A program made the position numbers and the translations under genes. A model generated the notes under the pieces. That model was not told where the DNA came from. It was given only the letters and a program-made list of their open reading frames with translations, and did not search any database. Shown here piece by piece: positions 43,860-52,166 of a DNA stretch of 64,000 bases. The DNA comes from J038 sp034437535 (GTDB lineage Bacteria > Chloroflexota > Anaerolineae > Aggregatilineales > Phototrophicaceae): assembly GCA_034437535.1 (NCBI GenBank), contig DAOTTZ010000102.1, forward strand, positions 39,070 to 103,069, written 5' to 3'. Positions within the stretch are counted from its first letter, which is position 1, and each line of letters starts with the position of its first letter.

Positions 43860-44865
43860 TGCCTATCGCAAGGCCGGGGTCGATATTGACGCCGGTAACC
43901 GCGCTACTGATTTGATGCGGGATGCAGTCCAGGCGACGTATACGGATGCGGTGCTTTCGCAGACTGGCGCGTTCGGTGGGTTGTTCGCGCTGGATGCCGT
44001 GCGCGAGATGACGCGCCCGGTGCTGGTTGCTTCTACTGATGGTGTGGGAACCAAGACAATGGTCGCCGCCCGGCTCAACCGTTGGGATACCATCGGTCAG
44101 GATCTCGTCAATCATTGCGTCAACGACATTCTGGTACAGGGGGCGCGTCCGTTGTTCTTCCTGGATTATGTGGCCTCATCTAAACTGGATCCGGTGCAGA
44201 TCGCGGAAGTCGTCAAGGGGTGCGCTGTCGCATGTCAACAGGTTGGCGCGGCGTTACTCGGCGGTGAGACGGCTGAAATGCCCGGTGTGTATCAGCCCGG
44301 CGAGCTTGATCTGGTCGGGACTATCGTCGGTGTGGTCGATCATGCCGATATTGTGGATGGAAGCCGGATACAGCCGGGTGATTCCATCCTGGTGTTGCCA
44401 TCTACCGGCTTGCATACCAATGGTTACACGTTAGCCCGTTCGGTGTTGGATCACATCAACTGGGGGCAACCGCATAGCCTGCTCCGTGAGAGTACCGGCG
44501 AAGCCCTGCTCAAAGTGCATCGTTGCTATCTGCCAGAGGTGACCGCGCTCCACTCTGCCGGGGTAGATGTGCATGGGATGGCGCACATCACGGGTGGTGG
44601 CGTGATTGACAATCTGCCGCGCATCCTGCCAGCGGGCCTCACGGCGAAATTACACCGGGGGAAATGGCCGGAGCCGCCCATCTTTGGCTTGATTCAACGT
44701 CTGGGTGAAATTACTGATGCGGAGATGTTCCGCACGTTTAACATGGGCCTGGGCTTTCTGGTGATCGTCCCGCCGGAGCAAGCCGAGCAAGTTCAAACGA
44801 TCATCCCGGCGGCGCGGCTGGCCGGGCAGGTCGAAGCCAACGGAAACGGGGTCGTCATTGACTGA
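43846..44865 (+). CDS. purM: Phosphoribosylformylglycinamidine cyclo-ligase
   Basis: PurM closes the imidazole ring, converting FGAM to AIR with ATP. The AIRS fold is marked by YRKAGVDIDAGNRATDLMRD, VASTDGVGTKTMVA, DLVNHCVNDILVQGA and ALLGGETAEMPGVY. The C-terminus carries AHITGGGVIDNLPRILP. Length is 339 residues. It starts inside the end of the kinase-like gene and overlaps the purN start by 8 bases. Confidence 0.97.
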   Translation: MPSHDAYRKAGVDIDAGNRATDLMRDAVQATYTDAVLSQTGAFGGLFALDAVREMTRPVLVASTDGVGTKTMVAARLNRWDTIGQDLVNHCVNDILVQGARPLFFLDYVASSKLDPVQIAEVVKGCAVACQQVGAALLGGETAEMPGVYQPGELDLVGTIVGVVDHADIVDGSRIQPGDSILVLPSTGLHTNGYTLARSVLDHINWGQPHSLLRESTGEALLKVHRCYLPEVTALHSAGVDVHGMAHITGGGVIDNLPRILPAGLTAKLHRGKWPEPPIFGLIQRLGEITDAEMFRTFNMGLGFLVIVPPEQAEQVQTIIPAARLAGQVEANGNGVVID

Positions 44866-45460
44866 CCAGCGGCTAGTTGTTTTGATCTCTGGTAACGGCT
44901 CGAACTTGCAAGCATTGATCGACGCGACACAAGCCGGCACGGTCGAGGCTGAGATTGTGCTGGTGATTTCCAACCGGCGGCAGGCCTACGGGCTGACTCG
45001 CGCAGAAGATGCGGGCATCCCGACGCTTTATTTTCCGCTCAAGCCCTATCGTGAAGCCGGGCGAAGCCGGGAGGACTATGACCGTGATCTGGCGGAAAAA
45101 GTCATCACGGTTGATCCAACCCTGGTGGTATTAGCCGGTTGGATGCACATCGTTTCCGGTGAGTTTATCAAACGGCTAAACGGGCGCGTGATTAACCTGC
45201 ATCCGGCTTTACCAGGGCGTTTCCCCGGTACGAACGCCATCGAACGGGCTTACGAAGCTTATCAGCGCGGTGAGATCGACGCGACGGGATGCATGGTGCA
45301 TTATGTGGTGCCAGAAATTGACGCTGGGCCAGTCATCGCGCAACAGGTTGTTCCCATCCAGCCGGGTGATACTCTGACGGATTTAGAGGCGCGGATGCAC
45401 AGTACCGAGCATAATTTGATCGTGCAGGCGACTCGTGACGCGCTCAACGTGCGGCGTTGA
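44858..45460 (+). CDS. purN: Phosphoribosylglycinamide formyltransferase
   Basis: PurN transfers a formyl group from 10-formyl-THF to GAR. It opens LVVLISGNGSNLQALIDA and contains AGWMHIVSGEF, the catalytic block NLHPALPGRFPGTNAIERAY and GCMVHYVVPEIDAGPVI with the active-site Asp. A TTG start at 44858 overlapping the purM stop is the only start that keeps the N-terminal strand. The 200-residue length is typical. It is the last gene of the operon, and its 3' end overlaps that of pyrF by 17 bases. purH is not in the window. Confidence 0.95.
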   Translation: MTDQRLVVLISGNGSNLQALIDATQAGTVEAEIVLVISNRRQAYGLTRAEDAGIPTLYFPLKPYREAGRSREDYDRDLAEKVITVDPTLVVLAGWMHIVSGEFIKRLNGRVINLHPALPGRFPGTNAIERAYEAYQRGEIDATGCMVHYVVPEIDAGPVIAQQVVPIQPGDTLTDLEARMHSTEHNLIVQATRDALNVRR

Positions 45461-45461
45461 G
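45443..45461. repeat. Inverted repeat containing both the purN and pyrF stop codons
   Basis: CTCAACG and CGTTGAG are a perfect 7-bp inverted repeat around TGCGG. The left arm contains the pyrF TGA (minus strand) and the right arm the purN TGA (plus strand). It may form a bidirectional 3'-end hairpin, but there is no T tract. Confidence 0.6.
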
Positions 45462-46235
45462 TGTATCGCGCAGGGTGCGGGCGGCTTGTGCCGGGTCATC
45501 GCTGAAGATAACCCCGCGTGATGAGTTGACGATCAAGCCGCGCCCGGCGGCATTCAGCCCACTGTGCATAATCGTGGCAGGGTCACCGCCCTGGGTGCCG
45601 ACACCCGGCACGAGCAAGGTCATTTGTCCGGTCAGGGCGCGAACCTGCTTTAACTCCGCCGGATAGGTCGCGCCGACAACCAGCATACAATTGCCATTAC
45701 TGTTCCAGTCATTGTGTACATGTTCGGCTACGATCTGCCACAGTGGCTTATCGCCTAATTTCAAGTCCTGGAATTCACCACTGGTCGGGTTCGAGGTGCG
45801 ACATAACACGATCACATATTTATCCTGCCGCTCTAAGAACGGCGTGAGGGCCTCCCCGCCCAGGTACGGGTGTATCGTTATCGCGTCGAAGCCTAGATCG
45901 TCAAACACGGCCCGGGCGTAACCCCGGTTGGTGTTGCCGATGTCGGCGCGTTTGGCATCGCAGATGGTGAAGATCGCCGGATGATTTTCTCGCAGGTAGG
46001 TCATGGTCTGTGCCATATCGCGCCAGCCCGCCGCCCCGTGTGCTTCGTAGAACGCGGTATTGAGCTTATACGCGCTGGCATACGGGTGCGTCTGCTCGAT
46101 GATCCAGCGGTTGAAATCATACTGGGGTGTCTCACTCGCCTGGAAGCGAACCGGCAGGCGGTCGATGTCGGCATCCAGGCCCACACAGACTAACGAGTCA
46201 ATATCTGCCGCTCGCCGGTCGTATTTGTCGCTCAT
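45444..46235 (-). CDS. pyrF: Orotidine 5'-phosphate decarboxylase, type 2
   Basis: PyrF makes UMP from OMP. The 263-residue protein is of the longer type 2 subfamily. The catalytic block is DAKRADIGNTNRGYA, and PYLGGEALTPFLER and VPGVGTQGGDP (phosphate-binding region) follow. The ATG at 46235 overlaps the pyrE stop (ATGA). It is the last gene of the pyrB-C-D-E-F unit and faces purN. Confidence 0.95.
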   Translation of the reverse strand: MSDKYDRRAADIDSLVCVGLDADIDRLPVRFQASETPQYDFNRWIIEQTHPYASAYKLNTAFYEAHGAAGWRDMAQTMTYLRENHPAIFTICDAKRADIGNTNRGYARAVFDDLGFDAITIHPYLGGEALTPFLERQDKYVIVLCRTSNPTSGEFQDLKLGDKPLWQIVAEHVHNDWNSNGNCMLVVGATYPAELKQVRALTGQMTLLVPGVGTQGGDPATIMHSGLNAAGRGLIVNSSRGVIFSDDPAQAARTLRDTLNAAR

Positions 46236-46870
46236 GAAGTTGGCTCCCAATCATGCGGGTTATCCAGCCAGCGGCGGATGATCGCGACAGCTTCTGAGTT
46301 GAAGATGCCGCGTGCGCTGGCTTCCGTCAGGATGATGTCGAACGTCGTCAGTGTGATCAGGTCAACACCCGTCGCTTGATACGCGCTGGCCGCTTCTGCA
46401 AAGCCATAACTGACGATAGCCATCGCGTGCTGAACGGTCGCCCCGGCTTCGCGGAGTTCGACCACACCATCCAGGCTACTGCCACCCGTCGTCACCAGAT
46501 CTTCGATCAGTAAGACGGTCTTGCCGCTTACGTCGCCCCCTTCGATGCGATTTTTCAGCCCGTGATCCTTGCTCTCCTTGCGGATGAAGACCGACGGATA
46601 TTCGGTGGCATAGGCCAGGGCGGCACTATGCGGCACACCGGCCACCGCGATCCCGGCTACGATGTCAAAGCTCAAGTTATGTTCGGCGATGGCATCCTGA
46701 AAGCTGGCGATGATGCGCCGCCATTGCTCCGGGAAGTATGGGATGGTGCGGTTGTCGATGTAAACCGGCGATTGAATCCCCGATTTGAAGGTTTTAGGAT
46801 CATCCGGTGTGAATTTTACCGCGTCGATTTCCAATAGGGCCTGGGCAACGGTCTTAGCGATAGCGTCCAT
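46232..46870 (-). CDS. pyrE: Orotate phosphoribosyltransferase
   Basis: PyrE joins orotate to PRPP. The PRPP-binding motif reads TVLLIEDLVTTGGSSLDGV. IAGIAVAGVPHSAALAYA and FIRKESKDHGLKNRIEG (with the mobile-loop Lys residues) are also typical. The ATG at 46870 overlaps the 3' end of pyrD by 17 bases; a longer in-frame reading would run far back into pyrD. The length of 212 residues is standard. Confidence 0.95.
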   Translation of the reverse strand: MDAIAKTVAQALLEIDAVKFTPDDPKTFKSGIQSPVYIDNRTIPYFPEQWRRIIASFQDAIAEHNLSFDIVAGIAVAGVPHSAALAYATEYPSVFIRKESKDHGLKNRIEGGDVSGKTVLLIEDLVTTGGSSLDGVVELREAGATVQHAMAIVSYGFAEAASAYQATGVDLITLTTFDIILTEASARGIFNSEAVAIIRRWLDNPHDWEPTS

Positions 46871-47966
46871 CGGTGAATGCTCTTTCTTGATCGTCTTGTA
46901 AGATGCTGGCGGCGGCCAGTGGCCCCCGGTAGACCAGGGCTGACCAATATTGTACCGCTTTTGCTCCGGCAGATCGCATCGCATGATAGGATGCTGGATC
47001 CAGCACGCCGCCACAACCAATAACATCGACCGGGGCCGGACTTTCCGCCAGCAGACCGACCGCCCGGATAGCGTACGGTTGTAATCTGCCGCCGCCGATG
47101 CCCGCCGTGTGTGTGCCGTCGGGTGTAGGTTGGCCCCAGGTGTTGGTCGCCACCACGGCCTGCACACCATCCGCCGCGAAGACCTGCATCAACCTGTGAT
47201 ATTGGGCCGCGCTCAGGCCGGGGCCGACCTTGACCCACACCGGTACACCATCCGCCAGGGAGACCGCCGCCCGGCTTAGGGCCTGGGCCTGGGCTTCGGT
47301 CTGGCGGCCTTCGGGGTCGTCTTCGGTGTTGGGGCAACTGAGATTCAAGGTGAACCAGTTTGGACGCACGCCGGCCGCGTGAAATGCATCTAACGACTGC
47401 CGGATGTCGTCGGCTTGAGCTGTATCCAGGCCAGGGGAAGGGGCGATGTTGATACCGAATACGGGCGGTAGGTCGCGGGTGGCAAGGAAGGCGGCGGCGG
47501 CCTGCACACCGGGGTTCTTCAGGCCGACTCGATTCTGGGTGGAATGGGTGGTGCGGTCTCGCCAGATCACGGTGCCAGGGTTGCCGGTGCGCGGCCATCG
47601 CGTGAACGATCCAAATTCCACCGGGCCGACTAAAGCCGGCATGGTGCGCCAGCCCGGTATGATATTTTCGCCAAATTGCACGGCGGCTAATGCACCCGCT
47701 TCGGATTGAAATCCGTCGCCTTTGACGAAGCCCGCCGCCAGTAAAAACGGATGCGGTAGATCAACGCCGCCGACTGTAACCGGCTGAGATGGAAAGATCT
47801 GACGATATAATGATTGGATCGCAGTCTGCACCCAGTCTTTGCCATCTGCCCACCGTAATAACCGCAAGACATCGTTATGCGATGCCTGCGCCGACCGGGT
47901 GAAGATCAGCGGGCGCAACAGACGATAAGCCAGATTCCCGGTGTGTAATAGTGCGGCATCAAGCAT
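46854..47966 (-). CDS. pyrD: Dihydroorotate dehydrogenase, class 2-like with Cys at the base position
   Basis: PyrD oxidises dihydroorotate to orotate using FMN. The N-terminal helical extension (LLHTGNLAYRLLRPLIFT) and overall order resemble membrane-associated class 2 enzymes that use quinones. FMN contacts include LAAGFVKGD, VWVKVGPGLSAAQY and VVATNTWG. The active-site segment reads NLSCPNTEDDPEG: class 2 enzymes normally have Ser where this has Cys, which is the class 1 base. Length is 370. The ATG at 47966 overlaps pyrC by 8 bases. Confidence 0.92.
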   Translation of the reverse strand: MLDAALLHTGNLAYRLLRPLIFTRSAQASHNDVLRLLRWADGKDWVQTAIQSLYRQIFPSQPVTVGGVDLPHPFLLAAGFVKGDGFQSEAGALAAVQFGENIIPGWRTMPALVGPVEFGSFTRWPRTGNPGTVIWRDRTTHSTQNRVGLKNPGVQAAAAFLATRDLPPVFGINIAPSPGLDTAQADDIRQSLDAFHAAGVRPNWFTLNLSCPNTEDDPEGRQTEAQAQALSRAAVSLADGVPVWVKVGPGLSAAQYHRLMQVFAADGVQAVVATNTWGQPTPDGTHTAGIGGGRLQPYAIRAVGLLAESPAPVDVIGCGGVLDPASYHAMRSAGAKAVQYWSALVYRGPLAAASILQDDQERAFTDGRYR

Positions 47967-49026
47967 AGAGATTCCGCCCGAACCCTGGAGCAACGCGCAC
48001 TTGTTCGCCGTCATAGACTTGATGACCGCGTATCCAGGTTTCCAGCACGCGGCCCCGCACGGTCATGCCGTCGAACGGTGACCAACCGGCCTTTGAGTGC
48101 ATCACTTTGCCGTCAATGACGCGCCGTGCATCGGTATCAACCAGTGTGTAAGTATCTGGCGGCGCGGTGATCTTGTAGATTTCACGCGGGCGCACCGAGA
48201 CGAGATTGATAATCTGCTCTAGCGTCAGGCGGCCTTGATGCATGGCCGTGAGCAAAAGTGGCAGAGTCGTCTCCAGGCCGGGCACACCGAAGGGGGCCGG
48301 ATCGCTCTCTTTTTCTGCTTCGGTGTGGGGTGCATGGTCGGATTCAACAATATCAATGACGCCATCCGCCAAGCCTTGCCACAGTGCATCCTGGTCGGCC
48401 TGGGTCTTAAGCGATGGCTTCATCATGCCCTTGCCGCCGAGCGTTGTTACGTCGCGTTCGGTCAGCCACAGGTGGTGTGGGCATACGCCGCACGTCACCG
48501 GGAGGCCGTCTGCTTTGGCTTGCCGGATGATCGCGACTTCGTAGGCGGTGGAGACGTGCAGAATGTGTGTTGGCTTGCGGTATTCGCGCACCAGATCAAG
48601 GATGTGGACGCAGGTCTCGTCTTCGGCGTGGTTGGCGAAGATCTTACCGCCGGGCCAATGGGCATAATGTCCGGCGCGTATGGCGGGATCTTCGACTAAC
48701 AGGTTGCCGGTGGTGGAGTTGTTGAACATCTTTACGCCGCATACGTCATCAAAAACCGTTGAATACGCCGGCCAATTGCCGCCAGCAGACGCGCAGAAGT
48801 AAACACCCCAATCACAGACGGCTTGCGCGTCGATGTGGCTTAACTTTTGATCCAATGCGGCTTGATCGACCGTGTGGGGCGGGGTGTTGGGCATATCGAA
48901 CACGGCCCAATATCCGCCAGCGACGGCGGCGCACGTCTCGGTGAAGAAATCACCTTTGTGTGCCCACGCCATCCCCCGCAGATGCACATGCGGATCTAGC
49001 ATGGCCGGGATGCGAATCCGCGTCAT
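47959..49026 (-). CDS. pyrC: Dihydroorotase
   Basis: PyrC cyclises carbamoyl aspartate to dihydroorotate. This amidohydrolase has the metal motif DPHVHLRG near its N-terminus and a likely carboxylated Lys in GVKMFNNSTTG. Metal-binding His residues lie in FANHAEDE and HILHVSTAYE, and the catalytic Asp in VESDHAPHTEAEK. The 355-residue length is close to the short PyrC type. The ATG directly follows the pyrB stop. Confidence 0.95.
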   Translation of the reverse strand: MTRIRIPAMLDPHVHLRGMAWAHKGDFFTETCAAVAGGYWAVFDMPNTPPHTVDQAALDQKLSHIDAQAVCDWGVYFCASAGGNWPAYSTVFDDVCGVKMFNNSTTGNLLVEDPAIRAGHYAHWPGGKIFANHAEDETCVHILDLVREYRKPTHILHVSTAYEVAIIRQAKADGLPVTCGVCPHHLWLTERDVTTLGGKGMMKPSLKTQADQDALWQGLADGVIDIVESDHAPHTEAEKESDPAPFGVPGLETTLPLLLTAMHQGRLTLEQIINLVSVRPREIYKITAPPDTYTLVDTDARRVIDGKVMHSKAGWSPFDGMTVRGRVLETWIRGHQVYDGEQVRVAPGFGRNLYA

Positions 49027-50100
49027 CTACACATCCTCCGCACCCAGGATCTTCGCCAGCAAAGCCATACGCACGAACATGCCGTTTTCCATCTGCTGGA
49101 AGTACACCGCACGCGGGTTCTGGTCAAGGATGTCGTGGTCGTTAGGGCTACCCATCTCATGTTTGCGCGGGAGTGGGTGCAGAAGAATGACATCACGCGG
49201 GGCCTGGTTAAGGACGCCGGGTGTCATGACGAAGTTATCGGCTACTGCGTCATAATCCGCCTGCCGCACAAAACGTTCCTGTTGGATGCGCGTCCAGTAC
49301 AGGACATTGGTCTCCGGCAGGACTTCGTACAGATCGTCGGTCTCGTAAAAGGCGATGTTATGTTCGGTCAGGAAGTCGATAATTGTATCTGGCATCCGCA
49401 ATGATGGCGGAGAGACAAAACACAGCTTGGTGTCTTTGGCCTCATAGAGCGCGATTAGCTTGGCAAGCGAATGCACCGTCCGTCCATATAGCAGATCCCC
49501 GACCAGTGTAATCGTCAGGTTATCTGGCCCATCTTTTAGATCTCTGATGGTGAACAGATCCAGCAGGGCCTGGGTAGGGTGTTCGCCGGCCCCGTCCCCG
49601 CCGCTGATGATGGCCGTCGGTGTGACGATCTTTTCGTTGAGCCGGTCGATGTAATAAGCGGCTTCGTATGAGGAACCAACCTGCGGATGCCGCACCGTGA
49701 TGACATCGGCATAACAACCAGCGGCCCGCACGGTATCCGCCAGATTTTCACCCTTATAAACTGACGAAAAGCGGATGCCGTTCGACGCGCTGACGACCGA
49801 ACCACCTAACCGGCGCATGGCGGCCTGGAAGGACATATCGGTGCGGGTGCTGGCTTCAAAAAATAAAGACGCCATCACCCGGCCACTGCACAACCGCACC
49901 ACAGCCGGGTCACGCTCTGCGATGCGCTGGCGTAGCTGATGGGCGGCATCAAACACGTTTACAAGATCATCATGCCGGAACTGCTCTACGCTGATGATGT
50001 GCTTGCCGGTGAAGTCGCCGTTGATTAACGGCGGATGGTATAGATGCAAAAATTGCGCGGTCTGGCGCAGTGTGCCGGATTCGGTCTGGTCGGCGGTCAT
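49027..50100 (-). CDS. pyrB: Aspartate carbamoyltransferase catalytic chain
   Basis: PyrB starts pyrimidine synthesis from carbamoyl phosphate and aspartate. The carbamoyl-phosphate loop reads FFEASTRTDMSFQAAMRRLGG; VRHPQVGSSYEAAYY and ILLHPLPRKHEMG complete the active site. It is 357 residues, longer than the usual 310, with an N-terminal extension of about 35 residues. The ATG at 50100 has AGGGGG 6 bases upstream. No pyrI is seen, nor a PyrR leader; a promoter lies close upstream. Confidence 0.95.
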   Translation of the reverse strand: MTADQTESGTLRQTAQFLHLYHPPLINGDFTGKHIISVEQFRHDDLVNVFDAAHQLRQRIAERDPAVVRLCSGRVMASLFFEASTRTDMSFQAAMRRLGGSVVSASNGIRFSSVYKGENLADTVRAAGCYADVITVRHPQVGSSYEAAYYIDRLNEKIVTPTAIISGGDGAGEHPTQALLDLFTIRDLKDGPDNLTITLVGDLLYGRTVHSLAKLIALYEAKDTKLCFVSPPSLRMPDTIIDFLTEHNIAFYETDDLYEVLPETNVLYWTRIQQERFVRQADYDAVADNFVMTPGVLNQAPRDVILLHPLPRKHEMGSPNDHDILDQNPRAVYFQQMENGMFVRMALLAKILGAEDV

Positions 50101-50134
50101 GCTATCCCCCTTTTTAGTCCGGGTTATGATAAGA

Positions 50135-50163
50135 AATCTACCAGTCAACGAGAAGGGCGTCAA
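50135..50163 (-). promoter_or_regulatory. Sigma-70 promoter of the pyrimidine operon
   Basis: Minus strand TTGACG (50163-50158), 17 bases, TAGATT (50140-50135). The leader to the pyrB ATG would be only about 27 bases, too short for a PyrR-type attenuator. It overlaps the upstream region of the divergent ppgK gene. Confidence 0.65.
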
Positions 50164-50210
50164 TGCGGTATCATGGGGGCAAAACTAACCGACATCAGAG
50201 GGGTAATCCT

Positions 50211-50948
50211 ATGCGTATTTTAGGCATTGATATTGGCGGCAGTGGTATTAAAGGGGCGGTTGTTGATACAGTCAAAGGCGGCTTTGATACTGAGCGACAC
50301 CGCATCTCGACACCACAACCTGCTACGCCGGAGGCAGTGGCCGATGTCGTCGCGGCCATTGTTGAACATTTCGACTGGAAGGGGCCAATCGGCCTGACAT
50401 TCCCGGCGGTTGTTAAACGCGGCATTATTCATACTGCCGCCAACGTCGATGACTCCTGGGTTGGGGTTGATTCACATCGGCTCTTCCAACGGGTGACAGG
50501 GTGCCCGGTAGTGGTGCTCAATGATGCGGATGCGGCTGGCGTGGCGGAGATGCGATTTGGTGCGGGCGTCGGGCATGAGGGCATCGTGTTTGTGTTGACC
50601 TTTGGCACCGGCATCGGCAGTGCGATCTTCGTCGAAGGTCATCTCATGCCCAATACAGAGCTTGGGCATCTGGAAGTGCGCGGCAAAGACGCCGAGCATC
50701 GTGCCGCCAACAGCATCCGCAAGAAGAAAGATTGGTCATACAAAAAATGGTCAAAGCGCGTTAACGAATATTTGCAACACCTGGAATTTTTGTTCTCGCC
50801 TGATCTTATCATCTTTGGTGGCGGCGTGAGCAAAAAGCACGATAAATTCTTCCACCGGTTAAAGACTGAGGCCGAAGTCGTCCCGGCTCAATTACGCAAT
50901 CAAGCCGGGATCATCGGGGCCGCGCTAGAGGCGGAAAAATTAGTCTGA
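50211..50948 (+). CDS. ppgK: Polyphosphate glucokinase
   Basis: This ROK-family kinase phosphorylates glucose with polyphosphate (and often ATP). The nucleotide motif GIDIGGSGIKGAVVD opens the protein. The family-specific blocks FPAVVKRGIIHTAANVDDSW, NDADAAGVAEM, TELGHLEVRGKDAE and YKKWSKRVNEYLQHLEFLFSPD distinguish it from other ROK kinases. It has 245 residues. The start at 50211 has AGAGGGG 7 bases upstream. It is divergent from pyrB. Confidence 0.93.
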   Translation: MRILGIDIGGSGIKGAVVDTVKGGFDTERHRISTPQPATPEAVADVVAAIVEHFDWKGPIGLTFPAVVKRGIIHTAANVDDSWVGVDSHRLFQRVTGCPVVVLNDADAAGVAEMRFGAGVGHEGIVFVLTFGTGIGSAIFVEGHLMPNTELGHLEVRGKDAEHRAANSIRKKKDWSYKKWSKRVNEYLQHLEFLFSPDLIIFGGGVSKKHDKFFHRLKTEAEVVPAQLRNQAGIIGAALEAEKLV

Positions 50949-50954
50949 GCGGCT

Positions 50955-51533
50955 TTAATCCGGCACAAAAACCGCATCGCCGACGTGAATCAGTGCGTCG
51001 TCATGTTGGATGCACAGCGTCGCATAATAGCCGCGTGTGCCATCCCCCAGGAATTGTAAGGTGGATTTCATCGCTGACCCGCGTAAGGAGCGTTCGGCTG
51101 TCACGAATCGGCTGAAGGCATCACAGGGCGGGGCGATCATCACGTCATTTAACTTGATCTGGTGGTCGTCCTGACCGATGATTATCGTCTCGCCGATAGC
51201 GGTCAGATCGGTTGCTTCGATGATGATATTTTCACCGGCACAGCCCAGCCAGATCGTCTCTCCAAATTGTGCTTTCATGCGTTGGTAGCTCTGGGTGAAG
51301 CCGAACGAGATGCCGTTGGTGTTGCCCCGGTTGCGTGATCTTGGGTGGTCGATGTGATGCACATCCATGATTTCATCGCCAGCGTCTGCCAGGCCGAACA
51401 CACCGCGCTGAGTCAGCCGGAGCGTAGGTACAGATTGGACGAGCGATGGATCATAGGTGCGTAGCAGGCCAACACCAGATTTCAGCGGATTTTTTTGGAT
51501 CTGTAGTTGTTGGATGATGCCGATTTGCTTCAT
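50955..51533 (-). CDS. MOSC-domain protein
   Basis: The 192-residue protein has the MOSC pattern: FGETIWLGCAGENIIIEATDL, a conserved Cys in IAPPCDAFSRF that could bind molybdenum cofactor sulfur, and GTRGYYATLCIQHD. Stand-alone MOSC proteins are thought to handle Mo-cofactor sulfur or act in reductase systems. Its ATG overlaps the stop of the flavin reductase gene (ATGA), which suggests that the two work together in a small redox pair. Confidence 0.78.
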   Translation of the reverse strand: MKQIGIIQQLQIQKNPLKSGVGLLRTYDPSLVQSVPTLRLTQRGVFGLADAGDEIMDVHHIDHPRSRNRGNTNGISFGFTQSYQRMKAQFGETIWLGCAGENIIIEATDLTAIGETIIIGQDDHQIKLNDVMIAPPCDAFSRFVTAERSLRGSAMKSTLQFLGDGTRGYYATLCIQHDDALIHVGDAVFVPD

Positions 51534-52024
51534 GAGAGATTCTCAACCTTTCCCCATTGTCGCCGGGCATAGATGAGCGGGTCGCCGGTAGAACTCCCGC
51601 CAGCGGCGACGACTTCGCCCAGAAAGATGGTATGATCGCCGGCGGTATCGGCACGGTAAACGCGGCAATCGACCCAGCCCGGTACCCCTGGTAAGATCGG
51701 TGCGCCGGTTTGCGCGGTTGTGTAGTTGATCTGCTTAAAGCGGTCTTCAATTTCCGGCTTCATGCCGGCGAAGACCTGGCCCCATTCCAATTGATCGGTG
51801 CTGAGAATATTCACCGCGAAGAATCCACTTTGCTCGATGAGCTGATGGGTGTAAAGCGATTGGTTGACGCAGACCAGCACCAGCAGTGGATCCAAGCTGA
51901 CGCTGGCGAACGATGAGGCCGTCATGCCTTTGGGCATATCATTCACGTCACGAGTGGTGACAATGGTCACGCCACTGGCCCAATTTGACAGTGCTTGCTT
52001 AAATTGTTCCACTGAATCTGACAT
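51530..52024 (-). CDS. Flavin reductase-like FMN-binding protein
   Basis: The 164-residue protein matches the HpaC/flavin reductase family: LSNWASGVTIVTTRD, GMTASSFASVSLDPLLVLVCVN, FFAVNILS and HTIFLGEVVAA. Such proteins supply reduced flavin to a partner or bind FMN directly. It is coupled to the MOSC gene downstream. No oxygenase partner is nearby, so the physiological acceptor is unknown. Confidence 0.88.
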   Translation of the reverse strand: MSDSVEQFKQALSNWASGVTIVTTRDVNDMPKGMTASSFASVSLDPLLVLVCVNQSLYTHQLIEQSGFFAVNILSTDQLEWGQVFAGMKPEIEDRFKQINYTTAQTGAPILPGVPGWVDCRVYRADTAGDHTIFLGEVVAAGGSSTGDPLIYARRQWGKVENLS

Positions 52025-52086
52025 TGTAATGACTTTCTATCCACGAATTGTCTTGTTTTGAGTCTATTGTACCGCTTCATCAGAAC

Positions 52087-52115
52087 TTGACGAAATCAGC
52101 GGGCGGGCCTACACT
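52087..52115 (+). promoter_or_regulatory. Sigma-70 promoter of the aminotransferase gene
   Basis: TTGACG (52087-52092), 17 bases, TACACT (52110-52115). The leader of about 45 bases contains AGAGAGG before the ATG. Confidence 0.7.
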
Positions 52116-52166
52116 CGCGCTGGCCTTCATTAATTAGTGTATTTTTCATAGAGAGGAAAAAACCTT

